Assembly (NCBI GenBank): GCA_904063045.1
Contig: CAJFCJ010000005.1
Coordinates: 4,120,689 to 4,184,688, forward strand
Direction of reading: 5' to 3'
Origin: Dimorphilus gyrociliatus
Lineage: Eukaryota; Annelida; Polychaeta; Dinophilidae
Length of the DNA stretch: 64,000 bases
The notes under the pieces were generated by a model. The model did no database searches. It saw nothing but the letters and a program-made list of their open reading frames with translations, and was not told where the DNA came from. Numbering within the stretch: the stretch's first letter is position 1; every line of letters begins with the position of its first letter. Position numbers and translations under genes: made by a program. Below, piece after piece: positions 34,639 through 46,588 of this stretch.

Positions 34639-37387
34639 ATGAAATATCCTAATATCTATATAAAGAATTTATAGCTATATTTATCAATTCTAAACCCCCA
34701 TATTTTACTTGACTTATTGCATTTTCTTTCTTTTTATACTTTTTGAAGCTGAATGAATTGACCCGCCCCCCTCCCATCGTCTCCTCCTCCCTTTCTAGTT
34801 CACCACTACCACTGCCACCCCCCGTTAACTGGCATAAATTCCTCACAAATTAAAAATAGATTATTCATCTCTCTATAAGAAGAGAAGGAATGACTGGAGG
34901 AGGGCTAGAAGTGAGAAAGAGAAACGATTTATTGCCCATTCAAGAGATCCTTAAGTTATATGTTTGATTGAACTTTTCGAATAAGAAGAAAGAGAGCGGG
35001 AATAGAATGATAAATGTTGACAGAGAAAAGGTTTTTGTATCGAAAAACAATAAATTTTAGCAAAAGATGGATTAACGAGCAGTGTATATCTTTCTCTATG
35101 AATAAAACCCCCTTCTTTTAAGACTGTATACAGATATTGTATATATACAATATAATAAACTATATACAAATAGAATGGATATTAAATTTCTATAGATAAC
35201 TAGTTAGAAGAGTAGAACAGACTCTAGGTCTAGTCGTACTTGTAATATTTATATTATTTGTATAGGATAGCGAGACCAAGGTACTGGGTGTAATGTATCT
35301 TTCGCTCTATCTATAAAAGAGTTCTATTTGGTCTCTTTACTCTCTAAATATGTATAAATAAATACATTTTATATATGCGGTGTATACAATGTTTTATCTC
35401 TCTCTCTCTCTCTCGCTCTATCTCGCTCTCTCTCTCTTTGCCTATATATGTTAAAGCTTTTCACACTGGTTTTCTACGAGAGTTCAAGCGCGTGTCAACA
35501 TCGCTGCGGGTATTAATTGAAGCATTGAATAAAAGTACCGAAGCTGTCAATCATTCGGCATTAATCACCACATACTGCGAGTGTGTGGTGATTGATTTCC
35601 GAATAAACGGATACTATCGAATAAGTTTAATTGTTCAGAAGTAATACCTGCACCAAAGGCGAAGAAGAAGGAGACGTCGCGGTGCTTCTTTAGCAGTCTG
35701 TTAACTCTTTTAGTCATTCGAAGATTTCTCTTCTCTATCAAATTTTTTTTAAAATACGTATCGATATACGAAGTTGAATCTTCCTTAGACTTTTGACCAT
35801 TCAAAAACTCATTTAAATTTCCACAAAGATAGTTGTTCAATAGAGTCTTTGCCGAATACGTTTCCTGAGATCCATCCCTCCTAGATTCGTGCTCGAATAA
35901 AGTACGATTAAGGGCGAAGAGTACCTGCGTGCGTAATAGAAAGAAAATTACGGGATGCTATATTTAGAGAATAAGTGAACAAGAGATTTTATTGGATTGT
36001 GGAAAGAGCTGAAAATCGCCTACGGCTAATATCCTCGACTTTCGCGGCCAAGGTGAAAATTGCATTAATTGTAGAACGAAATAAATATCTATTTTGTGTT
36101 TTGTTCTCTAAATAAGAAAAACTTTTCCTTCGTTCTATACGAGAACATTATTTATATTAGAACGATTGTAGAAATATCCTATTTGTAAAACTTTACGCCT
36201 AATTAAGGTCGGGGTGTTGAAAACTCAACAGTCTACAGTGCAAGCTACCTAATAGGAAGCAGAAGATTGTCTGACGTTTATATCACCCATCTGTCGATAT
36301 AGGTGATACATCTCACTATTTCTTTATTTTTGCCCTCTTCCGTTTTAAGTACAATAAAAATTTCACCTTTTCTTTCTCATATATCTTTTCTCTCTTCTAC
36401 TTCCTTATCTTATCAACTTGCTAATGCTTATACTATGGTATTGGATTGCTAACTTCCCTAAAGCGCTTACTCTCTCTCTCTCTCTCTCGCTCTTTTCTCA
36501 CTAACACACCATAGTATAGTCCTATATAAACGCAACTAATCATAGGAAATGAGTGCTCAGCGGTTGGTCTTACGTACTTCATAAACATTTATAAACAAGA
36601 AAACAAAGAAAGTAAAAAGTAGGATTTTTAAAAAGGAAATGCAGGAAGGAAGGAAAGATGGAGGGAGGTATAAATTAAGAGGAAAAGAATGAACAAAAGA
36701 AAGAAAAGCAAGAGGAAGTGGAGGAGAGAGAAAAAAAGGAGAATTAATGCAAATAAGAACCTGCGAGAAGTCTAGTTGATTGAGCGGAAGGCAGTGTTCA
36801 AACACTCTTTCAATGGCGCCAACTTTCTTATTTAAGCTATGAGCTTTACTGGTGAGATAGAGGTCAAGAACTGACTCGCCTTTCACCGCTATGTTATTCT
36901 TCGTTAACGAATTTAACATTAATATCACCCAAATTGGTCTCTTCCGTCTCCATTTTCTAGTAAACAACTGATAGAGGTAGTCGGCGAATAAGCCTTTTCG
37001 ACGCTGTTCATCTGTAATCCAAGAGGAAAGGCGTTTCCTGACATATTCCAACTGTTTCTTAATCCTACCATAGATCGTAGCTGGTAGTATTGACGATAAA
37101 GTATTTCGTCCCGATAGAAATTGGCATTTGGCCAATGATTTTACTGTTTGTACATCAGTCAGGTCGAGTTCGAAGACGGTTGAATCCGAGTTAGCAAAGG
37201 CTTCTTTAACATTATCCGGAAGACGGTCCCAAACAGCGGTGTAAGCAACGTGAACAGTACCAAATAGAAAACTAGGAACTACACTATGATGCGATTCTAT
37301 CTTCCATAAGAAAGAATTAATAGCTTTCTCATTATTCGAGCAACATTGAGCAACGTATAGCAAACAGCTAAAAACTACTAAAAGCAT
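33950..37387 (-). CDS. TRABD2: TIKI/TRABD2 metalloprotease, Wnt inactivator
   Basis: TIKI proteins are membrane-tethered metalloproteases that clip the N-terminus of Wnt ligands and so block signalling. Four exons (36761-37387, 35648-35924, 34228-34396, 33950-34139) give 420 residues. A signal peptide (MLLVVFSCLLYVAQCC) precedes FLWKIESHHSVVPSFLFGTV. The two family GxxH motifs are present as GTVHVAY and GAGHFLG. Also conserved are VFELDLTD, GLFADYLYQLFTRKWRRKRP, DFSQVLFALN and EFKDLWISL near the end. A C-terminal hydrophobic stretch (FILLYIFVFLICR) fits the membrane anchor. The two large introns carry hairpins and (CT)n runs. The gene is absent from flies and nematodes as far as known, which helps place the organism. 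Confidence 0.93.
35397..35438 (+). repeat. (CT)n microsatellite in a TIKI intron
   Basis: An interrupted CT/GCTCTAT tract within the intron between the second and third coding exons. A similar pure run lies at 34615-34636 in the same intron. Confidence 0.9.
35553..35604. other. Intronic hairpin
   Basis: AATCACCACA (35563-35572) pairs perfectly with TGTGGTGATT (35584-35593). An outer stem ATTCGG/CCGAAT (35553-35558, 35599-35604) continues it across a short internal mismatch. The loop is 11 nt. It lies in a TIKI intron; function unknown. Confidence 0.5.
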
Positions 37388-38780
37388 GTTCAACGATAAT
37401 TCTTACGCCATAATTTACCTAGCTTAAGCGAATTAATTCTGAATCGTGTAAAAAATTCATTCGACCGCCCATTGGACGATAGCGGTTGTCAATCATACCA
37501 AATTGACAAGGTATCAGTACTGTGCTGCCATCTTCCCGCCAACTTTTCCAGGAACAAAACGGGTTTTTTTTTACATATAAATAGAGAGTTTTACTTGTAC
37601 AATGTAATGTTTTACCAACGAGTAGGCCGTTAATTTTATTTAATTGTTAGAGTTTTAAAAGCTTTGCACTCACCAATTTGTTTTTTAAAGAGAAAAGCCT
37701 TTTTAAGTCAATTACAAATATTTTATAATAGTCTTTTAGTAAAAGCAGTTTATTTGACATATTTTTCCCTATAGTAACCAAGAAAACCCTTCTTTTTCCT
37801 CTTGTATTTTATCTTAACTATTATCGGAATAATTAACGGAATAAAAAGAAGTATTAACCAGTCTATTCACTAAAGAGTCATTAAAAGGAATGGTTTCCAT
37901 CCCCCCTTCCCCGCCAATCCTTTCTCTTCTATAGTTGTAAAGTTATTTATGACCATGTAACTTTTCATTGCTTTGCTGTTGAACCTTTCTCTCTCTCTCT
38001 CTCTCTCCATAAAGTAGGTTTATAGGCAATAAATAGAAAAAAATCCCTTCATTCTGTTAACAAACTAAATAGGAAACATACTTTGGAGCGTTGGTGTGTA
38101 TAAATTGACACATATAGAATTTTAATTGAAAAAGTATATTTAATACATATGTATATACAGTATATACTGCATATCATTCAATAGTTTTATGACTATATGA
38201 GTAATATATATATATATATATATATTCGTTAATATTGTTTTATTACACTTTGCTAAGGCTAGAATCAGCTAAAACAATAGATAAACACAATTGGACAATA
38301 GTGCGTTTCTCTTACTTTACTCACTAGGTGGACCTATTATATTATATAAACGGATATTGACATAAGGGAAGAACAAGGGAAACGGAGACCAGAAATAACA
38401 ATTAGAGGTATAATGCTTATTCTATATATAAATATATATAATAAATCTATATATGAAAAATCATTCTACGGAACGTGCATAATTCCATCAAATGTTCCGG
38501 ATCGTCAAACCAATTTAATGTTAAAAGTATACTGTAAAAGAGAAGATCCTCCTTACCTGTATAATTAAGTTTATACAGGTATATAAATTGATATTTGTTT
38601 AATATCTTATTCTATTTTTTTCACCTTTCGCCAATAAAATGGATTGAAAATGAGAAAAAGAACATTTTGACTTTTGATAAATGATTAATTGATATTCAAA
38701 CCAATAAAACAATTGCCTATTGATTTTCTTTATTTTATACATAAAAATAATTGGTTGATTGCAGGCTATCCTTAGAAATT

Positions 38781-38813
<33 letters not shown>

Positions 38814-39320
38814 TACATATAGCGGCTTGTTTTCTTTTTTATATTGTATAAATTGTTAAATTAAACAGAGCAAAGAAGTTAGAGAAAGAGAAAAAGTATA
38901 GTTCTTTAACAAATAAACTTTTAAACTTTGTAATATGATACTTTTTATTCCTATGTGTTTAAATCTAAGAGTAGGAGAGAAAGAAAGAAAGATAATATAT
39001 AAATATAGAGGGAGAAAAAAACGAAAGGAAAGAGGAAGAAAGCTATAATTAACGAATTATCAAGTTTAATTATGATCTTTATACCATATACTGTATATAA
39101 TATATATGTACAGTATATATTTTTAAATATAACCGTTGTAATCTTATTATTACTTTTTTCGCTTCTTAAAACATTCTAAATTATTAAACAGTTGCAAATT
39201 CTACTTTTAATCGCTATTTTTATTACTAGCATTAGGTGGGCTATTTTTCTTATAGATAAATTCACCGCGGCGTTGTTTATTCTCCATTACTTCCGGTTTC
39301 AATTACACTTCCGGAGAAAG
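37388..39320. other. Divergent region TIKI / ZC4H2, microsatellite-rich
   Basis: 1.9 kb between start codons. (CT)n runs at 37988-38007 and 38789-38813, (TA)n at 38203-38224, and several TATACAGTATA-like palindromes (38152, 39088-39122). No coding exon was recognised; both promoters should be here. Confidence 0.45.
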
Positions 39321-40214
39321 ATGACAGACGACACAGATTCAAGCGTCCCTCAATGCCTGGAAAAATTGGAAAAAGTAAAGGAAATAAAGTAAATTAGTTT
39401 ATATTCTCTATACTAAACCTTTCGTATGCAATCATACGCCTCATTTACAAGTGTAAAGTACTTTAATCTAATTGTATAAGAAATTGCGTGCAATCGATTT
39501 TTGACGGTGCAGATTATAATTACTATTATTTTATTATAGAAATGCAACGATGCATGTCGAAAAGTTACGAACAAAATTAAAATCGGAACTGGAAAGCGTC
39601 GTAGACGAGGAAAAAAACATTTCCGAATATAAATCGGAATTAGAGCTTCTCCATCAAGAGAAAATGGCTCACGTCGAAGAGTTAAGGCTGATTCACGCCG
39701 ATCTCAATTTAGTAGGTTTCTTTGCGGTTACATTCAAAGTATAGTGTTGACTGGTGAAACATCCTTTCAGATGGAAGCTACCATTAAGGCTGCTGAAGAG
39801 GAAAGGTTAAGAACTATTCAAAATGCTAGGTCTCTCCTCGAGGAGTTTGTTCCACTTAAACATACAGTCGATTCAATGAGAAAAATTCTTGGTTTGGAAA
39901 TACTTCCTGATCTACAGCCGGAAGTAGCTTCTACACTCGAACGTCAAGGTGCTATTCCAACTACCTCTGAAGAGTTAATTACGGCACCACCCACGTCGTT
40001 GATGCTGTCCACTATGGCCAATAGAACAGTAAATAGTATAGAGTCTCTTGCGACGACGTCAAGACCCGGTTTCAGACAACAACCCCCACCGATGAAATCT
40101 TGCTTGTCTTGTCATCAACAAATTCATCGAAACGCTCCAATTTGTCCTCTATGTAAAGCGAAGAGCCGTTCTCGTAATCCGAAGAAGCCTAGAAGAAAGA
40201 ACAATGACGACTAA
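39321..40214 (+). CDS. ZC4H2: ZC4H2, C4H2 zinc finger coiled-coil protein
   Basis: ZC4H2 is a nuclear and synaptic protein that works with RNF220 and stabilises Smads; human mutations cause Wieacker-Wolff syndrome. Three exons (39321-39388, 39540-39711, 39771-40214) give 227 residues against 224 in human. The N-terminal coiled coil contains LLHQEKMAHVEELRLIHADL, nearly invariant in animals. The C-terminus has FRQQPPPMKSCLSCHQQIHR followed by NAPICPLCKAKSRSRNPKKP, i.e. the complete C4H2 finger and basic tail. The middle is variable. The start is set by an ATG in good position ahead of the coiled coil. Confidence 0.96.
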
Positions 40215-40928
40215 GAAAAGAGACGTCGTTTCTTTTCTCTCTCTTTTTACTCGTGTTTTGTATTCCAGTTGTCAATTCTAAGAAGAATCTCTGTTTAGAT
40301 AGATGTTTGTTTTAGTTTGATTTTATTCTGTTCTCTCTTTTTTGTTCTACTGTTTTAGTAGTTTGTTAGTCAGAGAAAGAAAGATTTTATTTAATGTATT
40401 TGTATTCTTTTCTTTAAATAAAAGACAACAAAACAAAATAGAAATAAGCAGAGTTGCTTTTCAATTAAGCTATTCTCCAAGAAATCTTCCTTTACCACTC
40501 CCTCATCCTACTTTTCAAAAAATAAATACCGAGCTAGATTGGACTCTTCTTCTCTAATTCTAGTAATATATGTCTAATTTACAACCATTCTTAAATCGAG
40601 AGATAGCGTGAATGGGCAGTTTGTTATTTTTTAAGTATATTCTTGTTTTTAAGTGAATAAAAATAAACTGTATTGTCTTCCTAAATATTTACAAAACAGT
40701 AATTTGCTTAACTATACAACTTTTTATTCTTTTGCAGTTTTTTACAATAACAGTTCTTTGTCAAGATGTCCTTGCCTCTTTTTTCTTTTTCTCTCTTATA
40801 AGTACTTTTATAAATGTATGATAATAATCATAATAATAACGTTATTTCCTATATAATTTATATCAAAGTCCTTCACAAAGTGCTTCAACTTCTACGATAT
40901 ACAAATTATAATAAAGCAAATTTTCTGG
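40215..40928. other. Convergent 3' region, ZC4H2 / NOC2L
   Basis: 0.7 kb of T-rich DNA between converging stops, with AATAAAAG near 40417 as a probable ZC4H2 polyadenylation signal. Short ORFs here look like noncoding sequence. Confidence 0.45.
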
Positions 40929-43809
40929 TTAGTCACTATCGTCTGACAATGATAGGTCTTCAACAATATCATCTTCATCGTCGTCATCATCATCGTCGTC
41001 GTCGCCATCGCCGTTGTCATCATCGTCCTCATTATCGCTGTCTTCGTCTTTGTCAAGTTTTCGTTTCTTTGCTTTTATAACGTTTTTTCCGTCGTCATAT
41101 TCAGCGTCGCTATCTTCATCAGAGCAAGATTGATCTAACTCTTCAAGTTCCTCATCATCTAAATCACTGTATAGGAAGGAGAAAAGGTTAGAAAAGTCAT
41201 CTTTATTGCATATATATTTTAAAATATGGATATATAAAATGGACTTGGAAGCGGAGATGGGAGGATTGAAGGAATCGTATATGTTTTACCTTCCTTAGTT
41301 TTGTATCGATTTTCTTATGAGATTTCTCTCATAAAAAAAAATCTAGATGTTTAGCCATCTAAGGCAGATTAAAAAAATAACGAAATGAAACAATTGATTA
41401 GTTAATTGATAGAGAGGTAGAATAAAAAAAAAAGTAAAAACTGACGTAAAACTACAGAATGCCGAGTTTGTAAAGAGACTCAGGTGCGAATGGGCAAATT
41501 TAATTACATATATATTCTTTTCATGAATATTTTTAGAATTCGATTGTTCTATTTCGCTCGAAATAATGTACAAACCTATAATCCTCATCACCATTGGCGA
41601 ATAGGGATTCAAATTCTTCTCTCTCAGCTTTTGTTGCTTTTCGCATCTTATTGTTAGACTTATCCTTAGAATTTCCAATTGCTAATCCTTCGCTTGTTGT
41701 TAATTCAATATTGCTACCGAATCTTAAAGCTAGTTGTTTGTCTCTAACTTTTCTCCATCCTTCGTAATACTTAGAAAAGACTGTGCCATCTTCCTTCCAT
41801 TTATTCTCTATTTGCTTAACACCTTCCGCATTTCTCAAGTCAATAGCTCCCCTTTTCCTTCTATTTGTTATATCTTTACAATTCTCTTCTACTTTATCAA
41901 TTATACTTTTCAATTTTTTTGTATAATTTGCTACTTTTACAGTTTTCGTTAATTTTTTTAGTTGCATTGATAATGGTAGAACTAGCTCTGGGAAAGCTAC
42001 AGAATGAGAATGGACCCGTAAGTGATCCATTAGAGCATCTATACATTCTTCTATTAAACCGTCCTTAAACGATCGTTCTTTCAATTGACTTTTAGATAGT
42101 TTTAGAATTGTAGACCAGTTAAAATGCTTTAATTCACCACTGCTCTGTGTTTTTGCATTTAAATCGACATTCTCTAATGATTCCAGGATATAGGGTAATA
42201 CGGGAATAAAAGTCTCAGTAGAGGATGATAATTCGTTAAGTAGTCGTATCATATGAAATCTGCAAGATGTAAGACATTGAAGCTAAGCAATTTTAATATT
42301 AATGTGAAACTTTACCTTAATGGATAGTATCTTGAAATGGGTAGTAATTTAATTATTCCAACTATGAGTTGGGTTAGGGGATAAATTAACGGTTTTAAAA
42401 TAGTCGAAGGATAGGTTCTTGACACTAAGAGTGTCCACAAAGATAAACTTTGAACATATTGCCAATTATATACACTCTCGTAGCTTTCTTTTTTCTTATT
42501 TGTTATAGCATTTCTTAGTAGAATTGCTAATTGCCTAATATATACAAAGGCATAATTATACGCTTTCTCTTGATTCATTGCAAACATCTCGGCTAAACTG
42601 CGTCTCATCATATTAACGGCGGGTAGAGAGTTAGCCGATATGAATTTACAATTAGAGACGTAGGAAGAATACATTGCTTTAAGAATGTAATCAGTTAGGC
42701 GTTTGTCAATTCTATTCATTCTTGCTAGGGTGAGCACGCAAGCCAACCTACAGCTATCTTCTCCTCTAGACCATATGCTAATTAGCTTTTTGATGGTTAT
42801 CTTTGCTGTTTTTGGTGTACTGCAAATATATGGAGCCATTACTGTTAGATGCTTTATTAATTGTAATTGTACATCGGGTTGAGAGGCAGAGATTAGTTGT
42901 AAAATACAGCTGATGTAGGTTTTTGCTGTTACTTTAAATTTATTCCATTTGGAAGAAGAAGATGCCAAATCAGTATCCCTCTTTGGGTGAAATTTCAAAA
43001 ACTTATTAAACGTTTCCGGAATGTCATTAATACAACAATCTAGAACCGATGTTATTGCTTTAGGAGCTGTTATTTTATAACTTGTTTCCAATTCGTTTGA
43101 TGTATAGTGCACGACAACAGCTTTTAAGGTCATTATTATTTCTTTAATGAAGGAATTGATGGACGAGTCTTTTCCATCTTCTAATCTTTTTTTCCACGAA
43201 AGTATATCGCTTGATTTGATCAATTTTTGTTTAGAAGCTTTTGTTTTCTTTGATAATATTACTTTATTTGCTCCTTCATTATCATCGTCATCGTCGTCAT
43301 CGTCGTCGACATCGTCATCTTCATTACTATCACTGTCATCGTCAGATATTTCGCTTAGTTTATCTGGTACCTCATGAACTCCTCCTTCTTCTTCCGAAAC
43401 ATTATCATCTTCGTCAATATCTTCAAAGTCTAATAATTCTTTATCCTCATTTTGAAGAAATTTATAGAATTCTGGATCTTTTTCTTTGATTTTATTGATT
43501 GTTTTAGATTTCGAAGAAGGCTTCTTTCTAAATGAACCAACGAAAAAATAAACAATATTAATTCTCGCTTTTTAATATTCTTTAATTTAGAAATAAAAGC
43601 GATTAATTAGCAAGGGGAGCCTATCTTTATGTTTTTATGTAATTGTCCTTTAATTGAAACGAGCACGTGCTTTTGATTGTGAACTTTATTATCGTTCTCT
43701 GAACTTTTAAGTTACAGATAGACAAATCGCTTAATTTTGCTCAAACATTTTAATAAACATGTAAATTTGATTTGCTAAATATAGTTTACCTCTTCCTTTT
43801 GTTTTCCAT
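40929..43809 (-). CDS. NOC2L: NOC2L/Noc2, nucleolar ribosome-biogenesis factor
   Basis: Noc2 works with Noc1 and Noc3 in maturation and export of pre-60S particles; vertebrate NOC2L also inhibits histone acetyltransferases. Four exons (43790-43809, 42316-43527, 41576-42259, 40929-41166) give 717 residues. The N-terminus has KIKEKDPEFYKFLQ and an Asp run encoded by a GAT/GAC repeat at about 43270-43315. The Noc2 domain contains YPLTQLIVGIIKLLPISRYY, FIPVLPYILE, STILKLSKSQLKERSFKDGL and HSVAFPELVLPL. The C-terminus is a second acidic repeat (40960-41045) ending LSDSD. It is head-to-head with RAD9 (574 bp between ATGs). Confidence 0.93.
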
Positions 43810-44383
43810 TGAGAAACTTATCCTAGAATACAGATAATCAGGCTGAATAGTAGTTTAGCTCAGATAACTGTTAAGCAAATTTCCAAAGACCGAATATAGG
43901 ATTATTAGCCTGAATAAAAAATATGCAGCAACTCCGTTGACTGTGGCGTCCCGTAGCGGCTGGAATCGAAACATAAGATTAATTGTTTTAAATAAAAAGA
44001 ATGATGTCTAGATGTCGCCAGTATATTTTCTTAAAAGATCTTCTTGGTAAAATAGTGTAACGCTTATAGAATTGGTGGCGGAAAGTAAAACATACATTTT
44101 TACGAAATTTTTACAAAAAGAGGTGAAAGTTTGTTTTTATGCAATAAAAATGCTATAAAAAGTATAAAATGATGAATTTTTAAATAATAAATTGAAATAT
44201 TATCTTTTTTGATCAATTACAATTAAACTAATCAATAATGCTTTTAAACTAAAAAGATTTCTCTGCAACAGGATCTTCTTACCACTTGATTATACATCTG
44301 TATATTTATACAATACATATATCTATATATAGATAAGGATCGAGACAGAATATATATATAATAAAATAAATGATCTAGCAAAC
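43810..44383. promoter_or_regulatory. Divergent promoter region, NOC2L / RAD9
   Basis: 574 bp between start codons of head-to-head genes. TAGATGTCGC near 44009 is a one-mismatch relative of the CTCF-type motif found at other promoters. No exon seen. Confidence 0.4.
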
Positions 44384-46466
44384 ATGCCGAATAAACCAAC
44401 CCTGGTTGTTAAACAACACATTCAAGGTTATTATTTTTTTAGCTTAATTATATTGGGAAAAAATAGTTAATAAATTAAAAATGATTATTTTTCAGCCTTC
44501 TCTAGGGGTATATCGATTTTAGCGTCCCTAGGAAATTATATTCATATGGAATTAAAAGCTACAGAGGTATAGTGGCCAATTAAATTTTTATGAATAAAGA
44601 AGGACAGACTTTATTTTTTTTTAAATTAAAAACAATACTCATGATATACATCCTATTAATCTATTTTTTATTGTTTTGCAGTTAATTTGTTCATCGACTA
44701 ATTCATCCCAGACTATTTGCATCAAGTTAACGTTCGATTGCGGTTTTTTCGAACAATTTGATATTTCCCACCAAACACAAGAGAGTTGTATATTAGCTCT
44801 TCCGTCTCGAGTACGTATATGAAAGAGAATAGAGAATAAGAAAGAGTGGGGGTGGGGGGGAAGGGAGGGGGGTTAAGAGAATAAAGAGTAATCTTTCCAT
44901 TTTTTACATTGTTACTTTACTGTTTTCCTCCTTGTAGGCAGTAAAAGCCGCGTTCAAGTTTAGTAAATATACTAATACAAGATTAGAGATGAACTTCGAA
45001 GATGACACTCGTTTAAAAATTAGGGCATTTAATCAATCGAAAGGTAAGATGAAGGGGAAGAGAGGAAATATATAAATGATTCCTTTCATGAATATTAGTT
45101 TTCTTTCTTTTATCATTTACCATTGGTAGGAGATGATAATGTGCCAGAATCGATACGAAATACTCATGTGAATTCAGTAAACGCTGATCTTCTTAAACCT
45201 GACTTTGATTTCAACGAAGCCAATCAACTAACTCTTTGTCAAGGCCAAGTTCTCTCAGATGTTTTAGAAATTTTTGATAAAGTTAACGATTTAGCTTTGG
45301 TTATGAATAATGATGGCTTAGTTATAGCTAATTACGCTATTTCACCGAATAGTAAGCTAATTTATAAGGAGAAGAAATGTAAACATTACTTAATCAATAA
45401 TAATTCTATTGCAGTTCCTATAAATTCTCGTTTTAGCTCAATTAGATCGAAGAGCCATATAAATATTAATGACTTTACCACTTACGTGAAAAGAAACAAT
45501 AAAGCAATTTGCTTCCCAGCAGTATTTCTTAAGGTTTTTATTTACCGATTATTTAGAGAATATGTATAAAAATAGATGTACAAAGTTGCTACTATATTTC
45601 CTTAATTTCATTTGATAAATGCTTTTTTCGCTACACTCCGCAACAACTTATAATTTTGTTTTTAATTTTAAAATGAAATATTCATAAAAGAAATTAACTG
45701 ACACCGCAGAAATGCAATTTATTTGTTAAAGATTTATAAGCCGCATTTCTCCAGGCGTCTCTTTATTGTGTCTAAAATTATGAAAAACACTTTTTTTTTC
45801 CTATCTGTAATTTTCTCTTTACGATCAACATTTCATGTTTGAAGTAATTCCTTTCAGAAATTTGTCAAATACTGCATAAGCTGGTCTATCAGTCTCTTTT
45901 ATAATTCTATCAGTGGAAAGTAAGTCATATAAATATATAAATTAAATTATATTCTATCCTATTTGAGGAGGCTAGGAACCGAATAAACCAAAACTATAGC
46001 TAAAAAAAATTTCTGAAATAAAGCACAAAATATATATTATAAATTAGCCTCGTTATCGTTCCCCTCCTCTATAAGGGCTTAGCTAAGACAAGTAGAATTA
46101 GTCTTTCTTTCATCGAACAGCCCGCTCTATGTTAAGGCTAACCCTGAAATTCCGATGCAAGCTGAAATGTACATAAGCGCTAAATGCTCCTCAACTGATG
46201 CGGCAAATGAAACGGAAGCTCCGACGTCTATAGGAGATCAAACGATGGTAGCCCTGAATGCAGACATGACCGTAATGGGAGAAAGAATCCCTACTACAAC
46301 AACTGTTAATGAAGAATTGGAACGCAGAAAACGTTACCATGTATCTGACACGAGTAGCGAAGAAGATTTTTCCGATGAAGATGAGTCAAGAGTTTCAATA
46401 TTACGAAAGATTAGAAGAAGAGAACAAAGATTTAGTAAAAAAGTTCCTATTCAACATACCCAATAA
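44384..46466 (+). CDS. RAD9: RAD9, 9-1-1 checkpoint clamp subunit
   Basis: RAD9 forms the PCNA-like 9-1-1 clamp with HUS1 and RAD1 and recruits TopBP1 to activate ATR. Seven exons (44384-44426, 44496-44566, 44682-44810, 44938-45043, 45130-45533, 45858-45919, 46121-46466) give 386 residues, like human RAD9A (391). The clamp fold is shown by AFSRGISILASLGNYIHMEL, CSSTNSSQTICIKLTFDCGF with FEQFD, CILALPSRAVKAAFKF, and later INDFTTYVKRNNKAICFPAV and NPLYVKANPEIPMQAEMYIS. The tail (from about 290) is acidic and Ser/Thr-rich (SDTSSEEDFSDEDESR), as expected of the TopBP1-binding region. Sequence is divergent, so the family call rests on order and length as well as identity. RAD9A and RAD9B cannot be told apart. 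Confidence 0.82.
44848..44872 (+). other. G-quadruplex-type G tract in RAD9 intron
   Basis: Four G runs of 5, 7, 3 and 6 separated by single T, AA and A. On the coding strand of the RAD9 intron between exons 3 and 4. Confidence 0.6.
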
Positions 46467-46588
46467 TAATTAACTGATAATGAACATAATAGGGTAACAA
46501 AACAAAAAACAGACGTTTTATTTATACATACCTATACATTTATATTATAATATACATATATAAATATATATTTATTTATATATCTTTA

